From Mycolicibacterium nivoides (GTDB lineage Bacteria; Actinomycetota; Actinomycetes; Mycobacteriales; Mycobacteriaceae): a stretch of DNA of 64,000 nucleotides. Within the stretch, counting starts at the first letter, position 1. Each line of letters starts with the position of its first letter. Positions 50,216 through 59,889 of the stretch are shown piece after piece. Under the pieces are notes generated by a model. It had not been told where the DNA came from and did not search any database. It saw nothing but the letters and a program-made list of their open reading frames with translations. A program made the position numbers and the translations under genes. The stretch lies in contig NZ_CP034072.1 in NCBI RefSeq assembly GCF_003855255.1, forward strand, positions 4,955,208 to 5,019,207, written 5' to 3'.

Positions 50216-53200
50216 CCCGCATCGACCCCGTCGGGCAGCATGACCTGGACCAACTGATCCGGCGCCGAACGGGTGATCAGTGTGCCGCGTCCCGGTGGAA
50301 GCCGAACCGGCCGTGCCGATCCCAGCAAGGCACCGTCGTCGGGGTTCGCGCTCATCATCAGGCCCATGCAACCGAGGTCTTTCACTCCTGCCAGGACCGG
50401 GTCGAACATCGCCCGCGCCGCACCTCCGGAACGGCGGGCCAGCACCAGGTGCAGTCCGAGGTCACGGGCATGCGGCTGGTAATGCAACAACGGCGAAAGC
50501 GGATTCGTCCCGCCGCCGGCCACCAGGTCGTAATCGTCGACCACGACATAGAGTTCCGGTCCGGTCCACCACGAGCGGTCGTGGAGCTGTCGCTGGGTGA
50601 CCTCGGGCCCGGGCATCCGGTTCCGCAGTGTCTCAAGCACTCTCGGCAGAGCGACGTCCAGCGCCCCGGCAGAGGGCGCGTATCCGGCAAGATGGTCCGA
50701 TTCGACCGCTCCAAGCAGGGTGCGGCGGAAGTCCACGATGAGCAGTTGCACGCTCGACGGATCGTTCGCCGTCACCAAGTCGCGGCACAGGGTGCGCAGC
50801 GCGGTGGACTTGCCGCACCCGTTATCACCGAGGATCACCAGGTCGGGCTGGGCGGCGAAATCGACCAACACCGGCGCGAGTTCGCGTTCGCCAAGACCCA
50901 GCAGCACTTCGGTGGCGGGCCGGGCCCGCGGCGTCGGACCCAGCTCGGGCCCGCGCACCCACGTCGGCAACAACCGGACGGCCGGCGCTCGGGCGTCACC
51001 GTACTGGGCGCGCAGGGTGTCTCCGATCCGCGTCAGGGACGTGCCGATGCCGGCATCGCTCGGTGTGCCGTCCAACCGGGGTAGCGCGATCAGCAGCTCG
51101 CGGCCCTCACGGGTCAGGCCCCGGCCCGGCGCGCTCTGGACGAGCTGCCGGGCGCGTTTGCGGTCCATCTCGGATTCGGCCGGATCGCCGAGCCGCAACT
51201 CGATGCGGGTTCCCAACTGGTCCTTGAGCGCCGGACGGAACTCCGCCCACCGCGACGCCGTCACCACGACGTGGACTCCGAGCGAAAGCCCTTGCACTGT
51301 AAGCGCGGTGATCGATGGCTCCAGGGAGTCGAGTTCTCCGCGTAACGTCGACCAACCGTCGATGATCAGGAACACATCGCCGAACGGATCATCGAAGTCC
51401 CCGCCGTCACGCCGTGTCCGGTATTCAGCCATGGACCCGATGCCGAGGGCGGTGAAACGCGCTTCACGGGCGCTCACCAGAGCATGCAACTCCGCAACGG
51501 TGCGCCGGACCAGATCCGTGTCGGCGCGCCCGGCCACCGCACCCACATGTGGCAGCGCCCGCAGTGCATTCAATGTTCCCCCGCCGAAGTCCAGACAATA
51601 GATCGCCAGGTCACGGGGATGGTGAGTGGCGGCCAGGGCCACCGCCAATGTCATGGCAGCCGTGGACTTTCCGGACTGGGGACCACCGACGATCGCCACG
51701 CTGCCCTCGGCACCGCCCAGCGCCAGCATCAGTCGGTCCCGGCGCTGCTCGAAAGGACGGTCGACCAGACCGATCGCTACCTCCAGTGGCTCCGAATCGG
51801 ACAACAGCACGTCGCTGAGCGGGACCGCGCGCGGCAGCGGAGGCAGCCACACCTGATGCGCCGGTGTCCCATGGCCGGCCAACCGGTCGACAACCTGCTG
51901 CAGCACCGTGATCGTTACCGGTGCCGCAGGGCGAGGATCGATCTCCGCCCAGGTCCCGGTGAATCGCCGCGGCCGCAACGACCCCTGCGGTACGTACGAC
52001 GGCGGTTCGGGTACCTCGCTTGCGGCCGAGACGAACGCGGTCTGGAACCTGATGATCTCGCCGGACGGTGTCTTGAGAAAGGCCGCCCCCGGGGTGTTGG
52101 GCAACTCGTACGCATCGGCGACACCGAGCACCGATCGGGATTCGTTGGGCGAGAAGGTCTTGAGGCACACCCGGTACGCCAGGTGGCTGTCCAGCCCACG
52201 AAGTCTGCCCTCGTCGAGGCGCTGGCTGGCCAACAGCAGATGTATCCCCAGCGAGCGCCCGAGCCGTCCGATCGCTACGAACAACTCGGCGAAATCCGGG
52301 TGCTGCTGGAGAAGTTCGGAAAACTCATCCACCACGATAAGCAGCGCGGGTAATGCGGGCAGGTCCGTACGCCGCCGGTATTCGGCGATGTTGGACAGAT
52401 TTCCGGCCGCCCGAAGCAGCTCCTGGCGGCGGGTCATCTCCCCGGCCAGCGCATCGGCCATCCGGGTCACCAGAAACTCCTCCTCGGCCAGATTGGTGAT
52501 CAGCGCGCTGATGTGGCGGGCCCTCTGCAGGCCGAGAAACGTTGCACCGCCTTTGAAATCCACGAGGACCAGATTCAGCTCCTCGGGTGAATGCGTGGAG
52601 ATCAGCCCCAGCACCAACGTACGCAGGAACTCCGATTTCCCCGACCCGGTGGCTCCGACACAGAGCCCGTGTGGGCCCATACCGTCATGCGCGGCTTCCT
52701 TGAGGTCGAGGTGTAGCGGATCACCATCCGCACACCGGCCGACCGGAACCCGAAGCAACCGCTGAGGATCCGATATCGACCAGTTGTTCGGCGGTTCGAT
52801 GGCGGCCGGATCGTCGATACCGATCAGCGCCGGCCAACCGGAATCATCGGGTACCGGCACGCACCGGTACCGCGCGAGCCTCCGCGCACATGTGATGGCC
52901 TGCTCCTGGCTCATCTGATCGGGCTGTACCGGAGCGGCGCCGCATTGCACCACGTCCGCACCCAGGTCCAGATGCAGATCGGAGCGGGCGATGGCGGCAG
53001 CATCGGCTGGACCGACGACGCTCACCAGCGTGACACCCGTACCGGGCGCCGGTGTCGCTGCCGACGCGGTGGCGGAGTCGACGATGACGACGGTGTGCAG
53101 CGGGGGCGCCGCGGCAGGCAGGTCGGCAAGTGTGCTCAGCCGCAGCGCAGTGGCCGCGGCGCGACTGTCGGGATACCAATGATGGGCGAGCCATTTCAAC

Positions 53201-54015
53201 CACTCCCAGCCCGCCGTCGTCGATCCGTCGACCACGGCGGCGATGCGGACGTGTCGCGGGCTGTGGGCCATGGCCAGTTGGCAGACCATGGCCCGCAGCA
53301 GGGCCCGGGCTGAGGCGCGCGACCCGCTCACGGTCACGTGGGCGAGCCCGCACAGGTTCACCGTCACCGGGGCATCAATGATCATCGACCGACGCCGGAT
53401 CAGTTGCGCCAGAGCCGATGCCGTCACCGGATCTGAATCGCGCCCCAGATCGGTACCCCCGGCGACCAGCCGGGTGGACAGCGGTCGGTCCCCCACCCCG
53501 ATCCGCACCTCACAGAACTCAAGGTCACCGGGCCGGCGCTGCCACATCCGCTCGCCACCCGCCAACGTCCACAAGCGTCCCGGAGCGGGGTGACCCGCAT
53601 GCAGCGCCAGCCACTGTGAGTGGGCGGTTTCTCCGACCGCGGTGTCGATCCCGTCCAGGTACCGCAGGTACTCACAGCGGTCCCGGTGCAGCTGTGGAGC
53701 CCGGCCGTTGCCCCTGAAGCTGTAGGCGGCCGTGCCGATCGCCGACACCGCCATCATGATCGGGAACATCATGGACGCCGGGCCCCGCGAGGCAAACGTG
53801 CCCGAGGTGGCGTACACCGCGATCATGCCCGCCATCGCAACCACGAGCACCAGCGGCAACAGCCTGGTCAACGGGCTGACCGGAGTGTGTCGAGGCAGTG
53901 CGGGCGGCGCATCGATCACCACCTCCCCGGTCGGCGGTTCCGCTGTGGGGAGCGCGCGGGTAGTGGTCGGGGTGCGGATGGGTTCCATCGACGTTTGGAC
54001 GCGCGCCGGGCCCAT
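50212..54015 (-). CDS. eccC4: ESX-4 secretion ATPase EccC4
   Basis: A 1267-residue FtsK/SpoIIIE-type motor. Two membrane helices lie at about residues 45-95 (LTRLLPLVLVVAMAGMIAVY). Three ATPase domains follow with P-loops GATGSGKSE (about 457), GGPQSGKST (about 778) and GDNGCGKST (about 1063). The first two Walker B regions (LVLVDFKGG and DVFLIIDGW) are recognisable. EccC recruits Esx substrates and drives translocation. Unlike ESX-1, both halves are in one gene. M. tuberculosis Rv3447c is 1236 residues. ATG 54015 is preceded by AAAGGGAA. Confidence 0.95.
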   Translation of the reverse strand: MGPARVQTSMEPIRTPTTTRALPTAEPPTGEVVIDAPPALPRHTPVSPLTRLLPLVLVVAMAGMIAVYATSGTFASRGPASMMFPIMMAVSAIGTAAYSFRGNGRAPQLHRDRCEYLRYLDGIDTAVGETAHSQWLALHAGHPAPGRLWTLAGGERMWQRRPGDLEFCEVRIGVGDRPLSTRLVAGGTDLGRDSDPVTASALAQLIRRRSMIIDAPVTVNLCGLAHVTVSGSRASARALLRAMVCQLAMAHSPRHVRIAAVVDGSTTAGWEWLKWLAHHWYPDSRAAATALRLSTLADLPAAAPPLHTVVIVDSATASAATPAPGTGVTLVSVVGPADAAAIARSDLHLDLGADVVQCGAAPVQPDQMSQEQAITCARRLARYRCVPVPDDSGWPALIGIDDPAAIEPPNNWSISDPQRLLRVPVGRCADGDPLHLDLKEAAHDGMGPHGLCVGATGSGKSEFLRTLVLGLISTHSPEELNLVLVDFKGGATFLGLQRARHISALITNLAEEEFLVTRMADALAGEMTRRQELLRAAGNLSNIAEYRRRTDLPALPALLIVVDEFSELLQQHPDFAELFVAIGRLGRSLGIHLLLASQRLDEGRLRGLDSHLAYRVCLKTFSPNESRSVLGVADAYELPNTPGAAFLKTPSGEIIRFQTAFVSAASEVPEPPSYVPQGSLRPRRFTGTWAEIDPRPAAPVTITVLQQVVDRLAGHGTPAHQVWLPPLPRAVPLSDVLLSDSEPLEVAIGLVDRPFEQRRDRLMLALGGAEGSVAIVGGPQSGKSTAAMTLAVALAATHHPRDLAIYCLDFGGGTLNALRALPHVGAVAGRADTDLVRRTVAELHALVSAREARFTALGIGSMAEYRTRRDGGDFDDPFGDVFLIIDGWSTLRGELDSLEPSITALTVQGLSLGVHVVVTASRWAEFRPALKDQLGTRIELRLGDPAESEMDRKRARQLVQSAPGRGLTREGRELLIALPRLDGTPSDAGIGTSLTRIGDTLRAQYGDARAPAVRLLPTWVRGPELGPTPRARPATEVLLGLGERELAPVLVDFAAQPDLVILGDNGCGKSTALRTLCRDLVTANDPSSVQLLIVDFRRTLLGAVESDHLAGYAPSAGALDVALPRVLETLRNRMPGPEVTQRQLHDRSWWTGPELYVVVDDYDLVAGGGTNPLSPLLHYQPHARDLGLHLVLARRSGGAARAMFDPVLAGVKDLGCMGLMMSANPDDGALLGSARPVRLPPGRGTLITRSAPDQLVQVMLPDGVDAG

Positions 54016-54110
54016 CGGGTTCCCTTTCCGCTCCGAAATTTTGGTGCGCGGGGGTGCATGCCGGGTCGGTTAACGTGACAGGCATCGGCGTCTACCGGGG
54101 GGGTGATGCG

Positions 54111-55457
54111 ATGCCGGATTCGTTGCGCCACGTATCGATTCACTGCGGGTCTCCGGCCGAAGCCGGAAACGCTGCCACGGTCGACCTGTCCCTGCCCGCT
54201 GCGATGACTGTCGGCGAACTGCTGCCATGGATCGTCGATGCACTCGGCGCCGGGGACGGCACACCACGCCGATGGCAGCTGGCACACCTCGGCGGCCGCC
54301 GCCTGGATGATGCAGCCTCCTTGGTGCAGAACGATATTCAAGACGGCGATCTGCTGGTGTTGGCCGGCTACTGCGAACAGCCCTCACCCGAGCGGGCGCC
54401 GATGGGCGCGCTGACCTTCAGCTCGACCGATGACCGCATCCCCGTCGGACTGCGCGCCGCCGCCTGCTTGTTGGCCTGCGCGCTGGGACTCCTGGCGTTG
54501 ATGTGGGCCGGGCTCGGCACCGAGGGATTGGATCGTCTCGCCGCCACGGCGGTGGTGACTGTCACCGTGATGGCCATCGCGGTGTCGGCACCGCGCCTGG
54601 GTCTGAGTTCGGCCGTGATCGCGACGCTCAACGTCGCGGCGGTGGCGTCCGTTGCGGTTCTGGGATTTCTCGTGGTTCCGGGCGGGCCCGCGCCGGCGAA
54701 CTTCTTTCTGGCCACGACGGCCGCGGGCTCGGTGGGTGCGGTCCTGATCCGGGCATCCGGTGACAGCAGACAGATCCTGCTCGCGGTCGTGACGGTCGCC
54801 GGGTTGCTTGCCCTGCCCACGGGCTTGGCAACGCTGTGGCCGTTGGCCACACCGGCATGGGGTGCGATGGTAGGCGCACTCGGGCTGGGCCTGCTGCCAT
54901 TTGCCCCACGCTTGTCCATCGCGCTCGCCGGCCTGACGCCTCCGGTGCCGGGGTACCCCGATACGGAGGATGAGGCGCCGGCGGAAGAAGCATCGGACGC
55001 CGACGCACGTGCCCTCCACGGGCATCGGAACCTCGTCAGCCTGGTAGCCGGATGTTCGGCCGCGGCGGCACTGGGCACCACGATCCTCGCCCTCACCGGT
55101 GCTCAACGGGTCACCGCCGTCGAGGTGGTGTTCGCCGCGGTCGTGGGCGTGGCCCTGCTGCTGCGCTCACGCACCTACGCGTCCGGACACTGCCGCACAG
55201 CTACGGTGGTCTGCGGATTTCTCTCGCTCACTGCGGCTTTCGCCCTGATGGTGGCATGGGATCCGACGCGGGGCAGTTGGGCGGGCATCCTGGCCGTGAG
55301 CGCCGGCATGGCCGCGCTCTGGCCGGTCACGGTCCAAAGTCCAATGGCAGAGCGGCTCGCCGACGCCGTCGAGTACAGCGCGCTGGCAGCGGTGGTGCCG
55401 TTGGCATGTTGGCTCGCCGACGTTTTCGATCTCGTCCGCGACCTGGGATTGCGGTGA
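54111..55457 (+). CDS. eccD4: ESX-4 membrane channel protein EccD4
   Basis: A 448-residue protein. The N-terminal 95 residues form the ubiquitin-like cytosolic domain (RHVSIHCGSPAEAGNAATVD, then LPAAMTVGELLPWIVDALG). It is followed by about eleven membrane helices from residue 115 to the end, interrupted by an acidic loop (DTEDEAPAEEASDADARALH). EccD forms most of the ESX membrane pore. ATG 54111 follows a purine-rich GGGGGGTGATGCG. It diverges from eccC4 across about 95 bp. Confidence 0.93.
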   Translation: MPDSLRHVSIHCGSPAEAGNAATVDLSLPAAMTVGELLPWIVDALGAGDGTPRRWQLAHLGGRRLDDAASLVQNDIQDGDLLVLAGYCEQPSPERAPMGALTFSSTDDRIPVGLRAAACLLACALGLLALMWAGLGTEGLDRLAATAVVTVTVMAIAVSAPRLGLSSAVIATLNVAAVASVAVLGFLVVPGGPAPANFFLATTAAGSVGAVLIRASGDSRQILLAVVTVAGLLALPTGLATLWPLATPAWGAMVGALGLGLLPFAPRLSIALAGLTPPVPGYPDTEDEAPAEEASDADARALHGHRNLVSLVAGCSAAAALGTTILALTGAQRVTAVEVVFAAVVGVALLLRSRTYASGHCRTATVVCGFLSLTAAFALMVAWDPTRGSWAGILAVSAGMAALWPVTVQSPMAERLADAVEYSALAAVVPLACWLADVFDLVRDLGLR

Positions 55458-56779
55458 AACGCTCGGGCCGGTTGACCGCGGCGTTGGTCGCCGGGTTTCC
55501 GCTGCTGTCCGTCGCGCCGGCCGCTGCGGTGGTACCGCCCGCGGTCGATGCCACCCTGCTGCCGCGACCCGCTCCGCCGGCGCCCGTCATACCCACCGAG
55601 CAGCGCCGGCCTTGCTACCAATCCGCGGTCGGCCTCACCGGCACAGCGGACAACCCATTGAGTCTGGACGCTGTGTGGCCGCTTACTCGTGGCGAGGGCC
55701 AGAAGATCGCCGTGATCGATACCGGAGTCGCCCGGCATCGATTGCTGCCGCGCCTGATCGGCGGCGGCGACTATGTGTCCCGCGGTGACGGCACCGCGGA
55801 TTGCGATGGTCACGGCACGATCGTCGCCGGAATCGCCGCCGCCGCACCGAGCGCCGGCTTCAGCGGTGTTGCCCCCGATGCCGCCATCCTGTCAATCCGG
55901 CAGTCGAGCAACAAGTTCGCCGCAGATGGTGAGGCCACCGGTGTCGGAGACGTCGACACCCTCGCCATGGCGGTCCGCACCGCGGCCGATCTCGGCGCGA
56001 CCGTCATCAACATCTCGTCTCCTGCCTGCGTACCCGCCACCGAAGCACCCGATGACCGCGCCCTCGGCGCTGCGCTGAGCTACGCCGTCGACGTGCGCAA
56101 CGTCGTGGTGGTCGTCGCGGCGGGCAACGTCGGCGCGGGCTGCACCCAACAAGACGGTCCGGTCGGGCTGCCCGGCGAACCTGACTGGAACAACGTGCGC
56201 TCGGTGTCCAGCCCGGCCTGGTACGACGACCTGGTGTTGTGCGTCGGATCGGTCGGGTCCGGCGGCACCGCGTCGGTTTTCAGCCTGGCCGGTCCATGGG
56301 TGGATGTGGCCGCCCCCGGCGAAAACCTCGTGTCGCTGCATCCCGACGGCGAACAGTTGATCCGCACGATCGGACGGGAAGCCCCGATTTCAGGGACCAG
56401 TTACGCCGCGCCGGTCGTCGCCGGGGTCGCCGCATTGGTGCGTTCCCGATTCCCTCAGTTGAGCGCACGAGAGGTGATGCGCCGCATCGAGGACACCGCA
56501 CGCACGCCGGCCGACGGCTGGAATCCGTACGTGGGGCACGGCATGGTCGACGCCCTGGCCGCGGTCAGTGACAGCACAACGCCGCCCGCATCCGCACCGA
56601 CCGCTCCGGTTTCGGTGGCACCGACTGTCCCGGTGCCCATCGATCCCCTGCCGCGGCGCATCGCCTTCGGCGGCGCGGCCATTTGTGTAGCCGCGACGGT
56701 CCTGACCGCATTGATTCTGGCGGCCAACCGGTTACGCCGGCGCCGCCCGGATGCCGGACACGGTGTCACGAACGACTGA
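55454..56779 (+). CDS. mycP4: ESX-4 mycosin protease MycP4
   Basis: A 441-residue membrane-anchored subtilisin. A signal peptide (LTAALVAGFPLLSVAPAAAV) leads into the catalytic domain with Asp in AVIDTGVARH (near residue 90), His in CDGHGTIVAGI (near 118) and Ser in SGTSYAAPVVAGV (near 315). A Pro/Ala linker and a C-terminal membrane helix (AICVAATVLTALILAANRL) anchor it outside. The start is GTG 55454, overlapping the eccD4 stop. Mycosins stabilise the ESX complex and cleave some substrates. The 3' end overlaps eccB4 by 48 bp. Confidence 0.95.
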   Translation: MKRSGRLTAALVAGFPLLSVAPAAAVVPPAVDATLLPRPAPPAPVIPTEQRRPCYQSAVGLTGTADNPLSLDAVWPLTRGEGQKIAVIDTGVARHRLLPRLIGGGDYVSRGDGTADCDGHGTIVAGIAAAAPSAGFSGVAPDAAILSIRQSSNKFAADGEATGVGDVDTLAMAVRTAADLGATVINISSPACVPATEAPDDRALGAALSYAVDVRNVVVVVAAGNVGAGCTQQDGPVGLPGEPDWNNVRSVSSPAWYDDLVLCVGSVGSGGTASVFSLAGPWVDVAAPGENLVSLHPDGEQLIRTIGREAPISGTSYAAPVVAGVAALVRSRFPQLSAREVMRRIEDTARTPADGWNPYVGHGMVDALAAVSDSTTPPASAPTAPVSVAPTVPVPIDPLPRRIAFGGAAICVAATVLTALILAANRLRRRRPDAGHGVTND

Positions 56780-58135
56780 TGCCGCGTCACGGTTGAGTTC
56801 GGGGCCGCGCGGCAGCATGGCCAGCATCGGCCACGGCGCGGGGACAGCGCTGGTGCCCAGACCGAGTTGTTCGGCGGTCTCCCCGTCGCGGATCCCGAAC
56901 AGCACACCGAGATCGTTCAACAGGTACCGCGGTCCACCGGCGGCCGCCCCGCGGATGACGCTGCCGGCCTCAAGCAACACGCTGCGGCCCGCCGGGATCT
57001 GCGTACGATCGATGTTCGGCCCCTCGCCATCAGCCTGTGCGAGCTGCATGCTGCCACCCGGCAGCGAGTCAGCCATGGCCACAGTCGTATTCGTGTCGGG
57101 TCCAGGCCGCCTCGGATCCCAGCGGGCGCACACCACCGCTCTTCCACGAGGCAGCACCCGCTCCGGAAACCGGGCCACAGCGAGTCCGGCGGCGACCGGC
57201 ACGTCGGCCACCACGTCGGCGGGAACGACGGGCGGTTCGTCGTGTGGCTGCGCCACGCCGAAGCGGATGACATCGGCCGCCACCCGGTCGATGCGCTGCA
57301 GCCCGTCGGCGAGCACCACGTAGAACTCGGCGGGACCGGCACGCACCACGCGGATCACGGTGCCCACCGTGATTCCTCCCAGCCCGGCCGGTCCGGGAGT
57401 GCCCACTCCCGGGATCGTGGGCGCCTGCAGGGCAGGAGCCTCGGGTACGGAGTCGAGAAGGGCTTGCGAAACCGGCTGAGCGGAAACACCTTCCAGGTGC
57501 AACGCCCGCACGACGGCGATGTCGCGAAGATCCACCCGCGCCCGCCACCCGTCGGCAAGCAGGTAGGTCGATCCTCCCACCGCGCGTGCTGAGACCAACA
57601 GGGCCTGACCGCTGAGCAGTGGCGAGATCTCGGGGCCGGCCCGGCCCGCTACCAGCACGGTCTCGGTGGGTTCGGCGACATCGCAGGTCGCCCAACCTGA
57701 CTCGTCCAGGTTCAGCGGCCGGTCGATTTGAGTGGGAGCGCCCGGTATCCCGACCAGCGGTCCGCGGCGGAACTTCGCGATCACAGCATCGTCGACCACG
57801 ACCGGATTCGCCGGTGCGCCGACGATGAGCCGGGCCGAAGCGAGGTTGAGCACGGGATGCACGGTGTCGCCGATGCGCACGTACAGCGCGCCGGTGTCAC
57901 GCGTCATCAGGATCGGCGCGTCGCCGGGCGCCGAGCCCGGACGCACCAGTGCGAGCGCCGCGCACACCCCGATCGCGACGGCCGCCAGTACGCACCCCGC
58001 ACCGTAGGCCACCGCTTGTGCGCGCAATGGATCGTCGAGCATGCGGGCGTCACCGCGAACCAGCGCATGAGCCATGCGCCGCAGCAGGAATCGATGTCCG
58101 CTGAGCTGTAATCGAGTGGCCGATCGCCGTACCAT
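56732..58135 (-). CDS. eccB4: ESX-4 core component EccB4
   Basis: A 467-residue protein. The cytosolic N-terminus (TRLQLSGHRFLLRRMAHALV), one membrane helix (AVAYGAGCVLAAVAIGVCAA, residues about 42-65) and a large extracytoplasmic repeat domain (TGALYVRIGDTVHPVLNLAS, VGIPGAPTQI) are typical of EccB. It converges with mycP4, and the last 48 bp of the two genes overlap. No eccE gene is present, as expected for ESX-4. Confidence 0.94.
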   Translation of the reverse strand: MVRRSATRLQLSGHRFLLRRMAHALVRGDARMLDDPLRAQAVAYGAGCVLAAVAIGVCAALALVRPGSAPGDAPILMTRDTGALYVRIGDTVHPVLNLASARLIVGAPANPVVVDDAVIAKFRRGPLVGIPGAPTQIDRPLNLDESGWATCDVAEPTETVLVAGRAGPEISPLLSGQALLVSARAVGGSTYLLADGWRARVDLRDIAVVRALHLEGVSAQPVSQALLDSVPEAPALQAPTIPGVGTPGPAGLGGITVGTVIRVVRAGPAEFYVVLADGLQRIDRVAADVIRFGVAQPHDEPPVVPADVVADVPVAAGLAVARFPERVLPRGRAVVCARWDPRRPGPDTNTTVAMADSLPGGSMQLAQADGEGPNIDRTQIPAGRSVLLEAGSVIRGAAAGGPRYLLNDLGVLFGIRDGETAEQLGLGTSAVPAPWPMLAMLPRGPELNRDAASVVRDTVSGIRAAPA

Positions 58136-58188
58136 ATGTCCCCCGTGCGCAACCCTAACCCGGCCGGGGACAGCGTGATTACGCCGAT

Positions 58189-58749
58189 TCAGTCCTCGCG
58201 CTGGCGTTGACGGTAGGCCGCGACATGCTGGCGGTTGCCGCAGTTGCCGGTGTCGCAGAAGATCCGCGAGCGGTTACGCGACAGGTCGGTCAGCACCGCC
58301 TCACAGTCCGGGGCCGCGCAGATCTTGAGACGCCGCAGTTCGCCGCCGCGGATCAGGTCCGCCAGCGCCATCGCCATCTCGGCGCCCATGCGCTGCGCCA
58401 GCGGGTCGTCGACCGAGGCCAGGTGCAGGTGCCATTCGGGCATCTCCTTGTGCCGCGTCAGCCACGGTGCCGCCTTGGTGTCGCTGAGCAGGGCGTTGAC
58501 CCGACGGACCGTCTCCTCCTCGTCGTCGGCCACGGCCCAGATCTCCCCGACGCGCCTGCGCAGCGCGCGCACGGCCTCCAGTTCGGCATCGTCGCGGTCA
58601 CGCCGGCCGGTCCAGCCGAAGTCATCCAGGTAGGCGTTCAGGTCGGCCTGGTCAGACAGTTGTTCGCCTTCTACCCGATCGGTGTTCACCAACACCATCG
58701 CTGCCCGGAGTGTGAGCTCCGTGTCATAGGTAAAAAGCATTTGACTCAT
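58189..58749 (-). CDS. CGNR zinc-finger (ABATE) regulator
   Basis: A 186-residue protein with the N-terminal ABATE domain (LRAAMVLVNTDRVEGEQLSD) and a C-terminal CGNR zinc finger: cysteines in LKICAAPDCEAVLTD and FCDTGNCGNRQHVAAYRQRQ. Such proteins are DNA-binding regulators often next to transporters. It diverges from the EamA gene and two nearly identical 12-mers flank the shared promoter region, one overlapping its own start codon. Confidence 0.88.
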   Translation of the reverse strand: MSQMLFTYDTELTLRAAMVLVNTDRVEGEQLSDQADLNAYLDDFGWTGRRDRDDAELEAVRALRRRVGEIWAVADDEEETVRRVNALLSDTKAAPWLTRHKEMPEWHLHLASVDDPLAQRMGAEMAMALADLIRGGELRRLKICAAPDCEAVLTDLSRNRSRIFCDTGNCGNRQHVAAYRQRQRED

Positions 58750-58810
58750 GACCCCCTGTCGCCGTAAGTTCTACCCTACTGTCATTACCATAGTCGATTT
58801 TACTCATGAC
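58741..58810. promoter_or_regulatory. Direct repeats in the CGNR/EamA divergent region
   Basis: TTGACTCATGAC (58741-58752) and TTTACTCATGAC (58799-58810) match at 11 of 12 positions, 58 bp apart. The first overlaps the CGNR start codon, the second lies 22 bp before the EamA start. They are candidate autoregulatory operator sites for the CGNR protein. Confidence 0.4.
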
Positions 58811-58832
58811 ATGCCCCAGGGGAGGTGTTCCG

Positions 58833-59870
58833 ATGACTGCCGAAGCCCAGCTCGACCGCACGACCGCCGATAACCACTTCCGGCTCGGCCTCTTGTTCGC
58901 CGTCAGCTCCGCGCTCGCCTTCGGCTCGTCGGGCCCGTTCGCCAAAGCCTTGATGGAATCCGGCTGGAGTCCCACCGCCGCCGTCACGGCCCGGCTCGCC
59001 GGCGGCGCGCTCATGATGGCCGCGTTCGCCAGCGTCGTCCGGCCCGGCTGGATCCGCGAGGTGCTCGGCCACGCCAAGACCGTCGTCGGCTACGGCCTGA
59101 TCCCCATCGCCGGCGCGCAACTCTGCTACTACAACGCCGTCGCACACCTTTCGGTCGGCGTGGCCCTGCTTTTGGAGTACACCGCGCCGATCCTGGTCGT
59201 CGGCTGGGTCTGGGCCACCACCCGGCACCGCCCCAGCGCCATGACGTTCGGCGGCGTGGGTGTCGCCATCGCCGGCATCGTCCTGGTGCTCGACGTGTTC
59301 AGCGGCGCCCAGATCAACCTCGCCGGCGTGACCTGGGGCCTGGCCGCTGCGGTGTGTGCCGCCTGCTACTTCATGATGTCCAACAAGGCCAGCGCCGACG
59401 GCGACGGCCTCAGCCCGATCAGCCTGGCAGCCGGCGGTCTGATCGTCGGCACCGCTGCCGTGGCGCTCCTCGGCGTCACCGGCGTGATGCCGCTGATCTT
59501 CACCACCAACCCCGTCACCATCGCCGGGCACACCACTGCGTGGTTGGTGCCGGTGATCGCACTGGGCCTGATCCCCACCGCCCTGGCCTACACCCTCGGC
59601 ATCGTCGGGATCGCCAAACTCAAGCCGCGCTTCGCCTCCCTGGTCGGGCTCTCGGAGGTACTGTTCGCCGTCCTCATCGCCTGGATCATGCTCGGTGAGG
59701 CCATGTCGGTGAGCCAGGCGATCGGCGGCGCAGTGGTCCTGGTGGGTCTGGCCGTGGCCCGCCAGGGTGACCGCAGCGAGCAGGCGAACCCTGAGACAGC
59801 CACTCAGATCGAGCTTGCGACCTGGCCCGATATGGCGCTGCAGGAGACGTCCGAACGCACAATCGATTAG
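58833..59870 (+). CDS. EamA/DMT-family transporter
   Basis: A 345-residue inner-membrane transporter with ten predicted helices and two EamA repeats (AFGSSGPFAKALMESGWSPT in the first half; YTLGIVGIAKLKPRFASLVG in the second). Members export amino acids, nucleotides or metabolites. The start ATG 58833 follows AGGGGAGG; ATG 58806 lies at the operator repeat. It is probably controlled by the divergent CGNR protein. The substrate is unknown. Confidence 0.9.
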   Translation: MTAEAQLDRTTADNHFRLGLLFAVSSALAFGSSGPFAKALMESGWSPTAAVTARLAGGALMMAAFASVVRPGWIREVLGHAKTVVGYGLIPIAGAQLCYYNAVAHLSVGVALLLEYTAPILVVGWVWATTRHRPSAMTFGGVGVAIAGIVLVLDVFSGAQINLAGVTWGLAAAVCAACYFMMSNKASADGDGLSPISLAAGGLIVGTAAVALLGVTGVMPLIFTTNPVTIAGHTTAWLVPVIALGLIPTALAYTLGIVGIAKLKPRFASLVGLSEVLFAVLIAWIMLGEAMSVSQAIGGAVVLVGLAVARQGDRSEQANPETATQIELATWPDMALQETSERTID

Positions 59871-59889
59871 CCGCGGCTAAGCATTTTGT

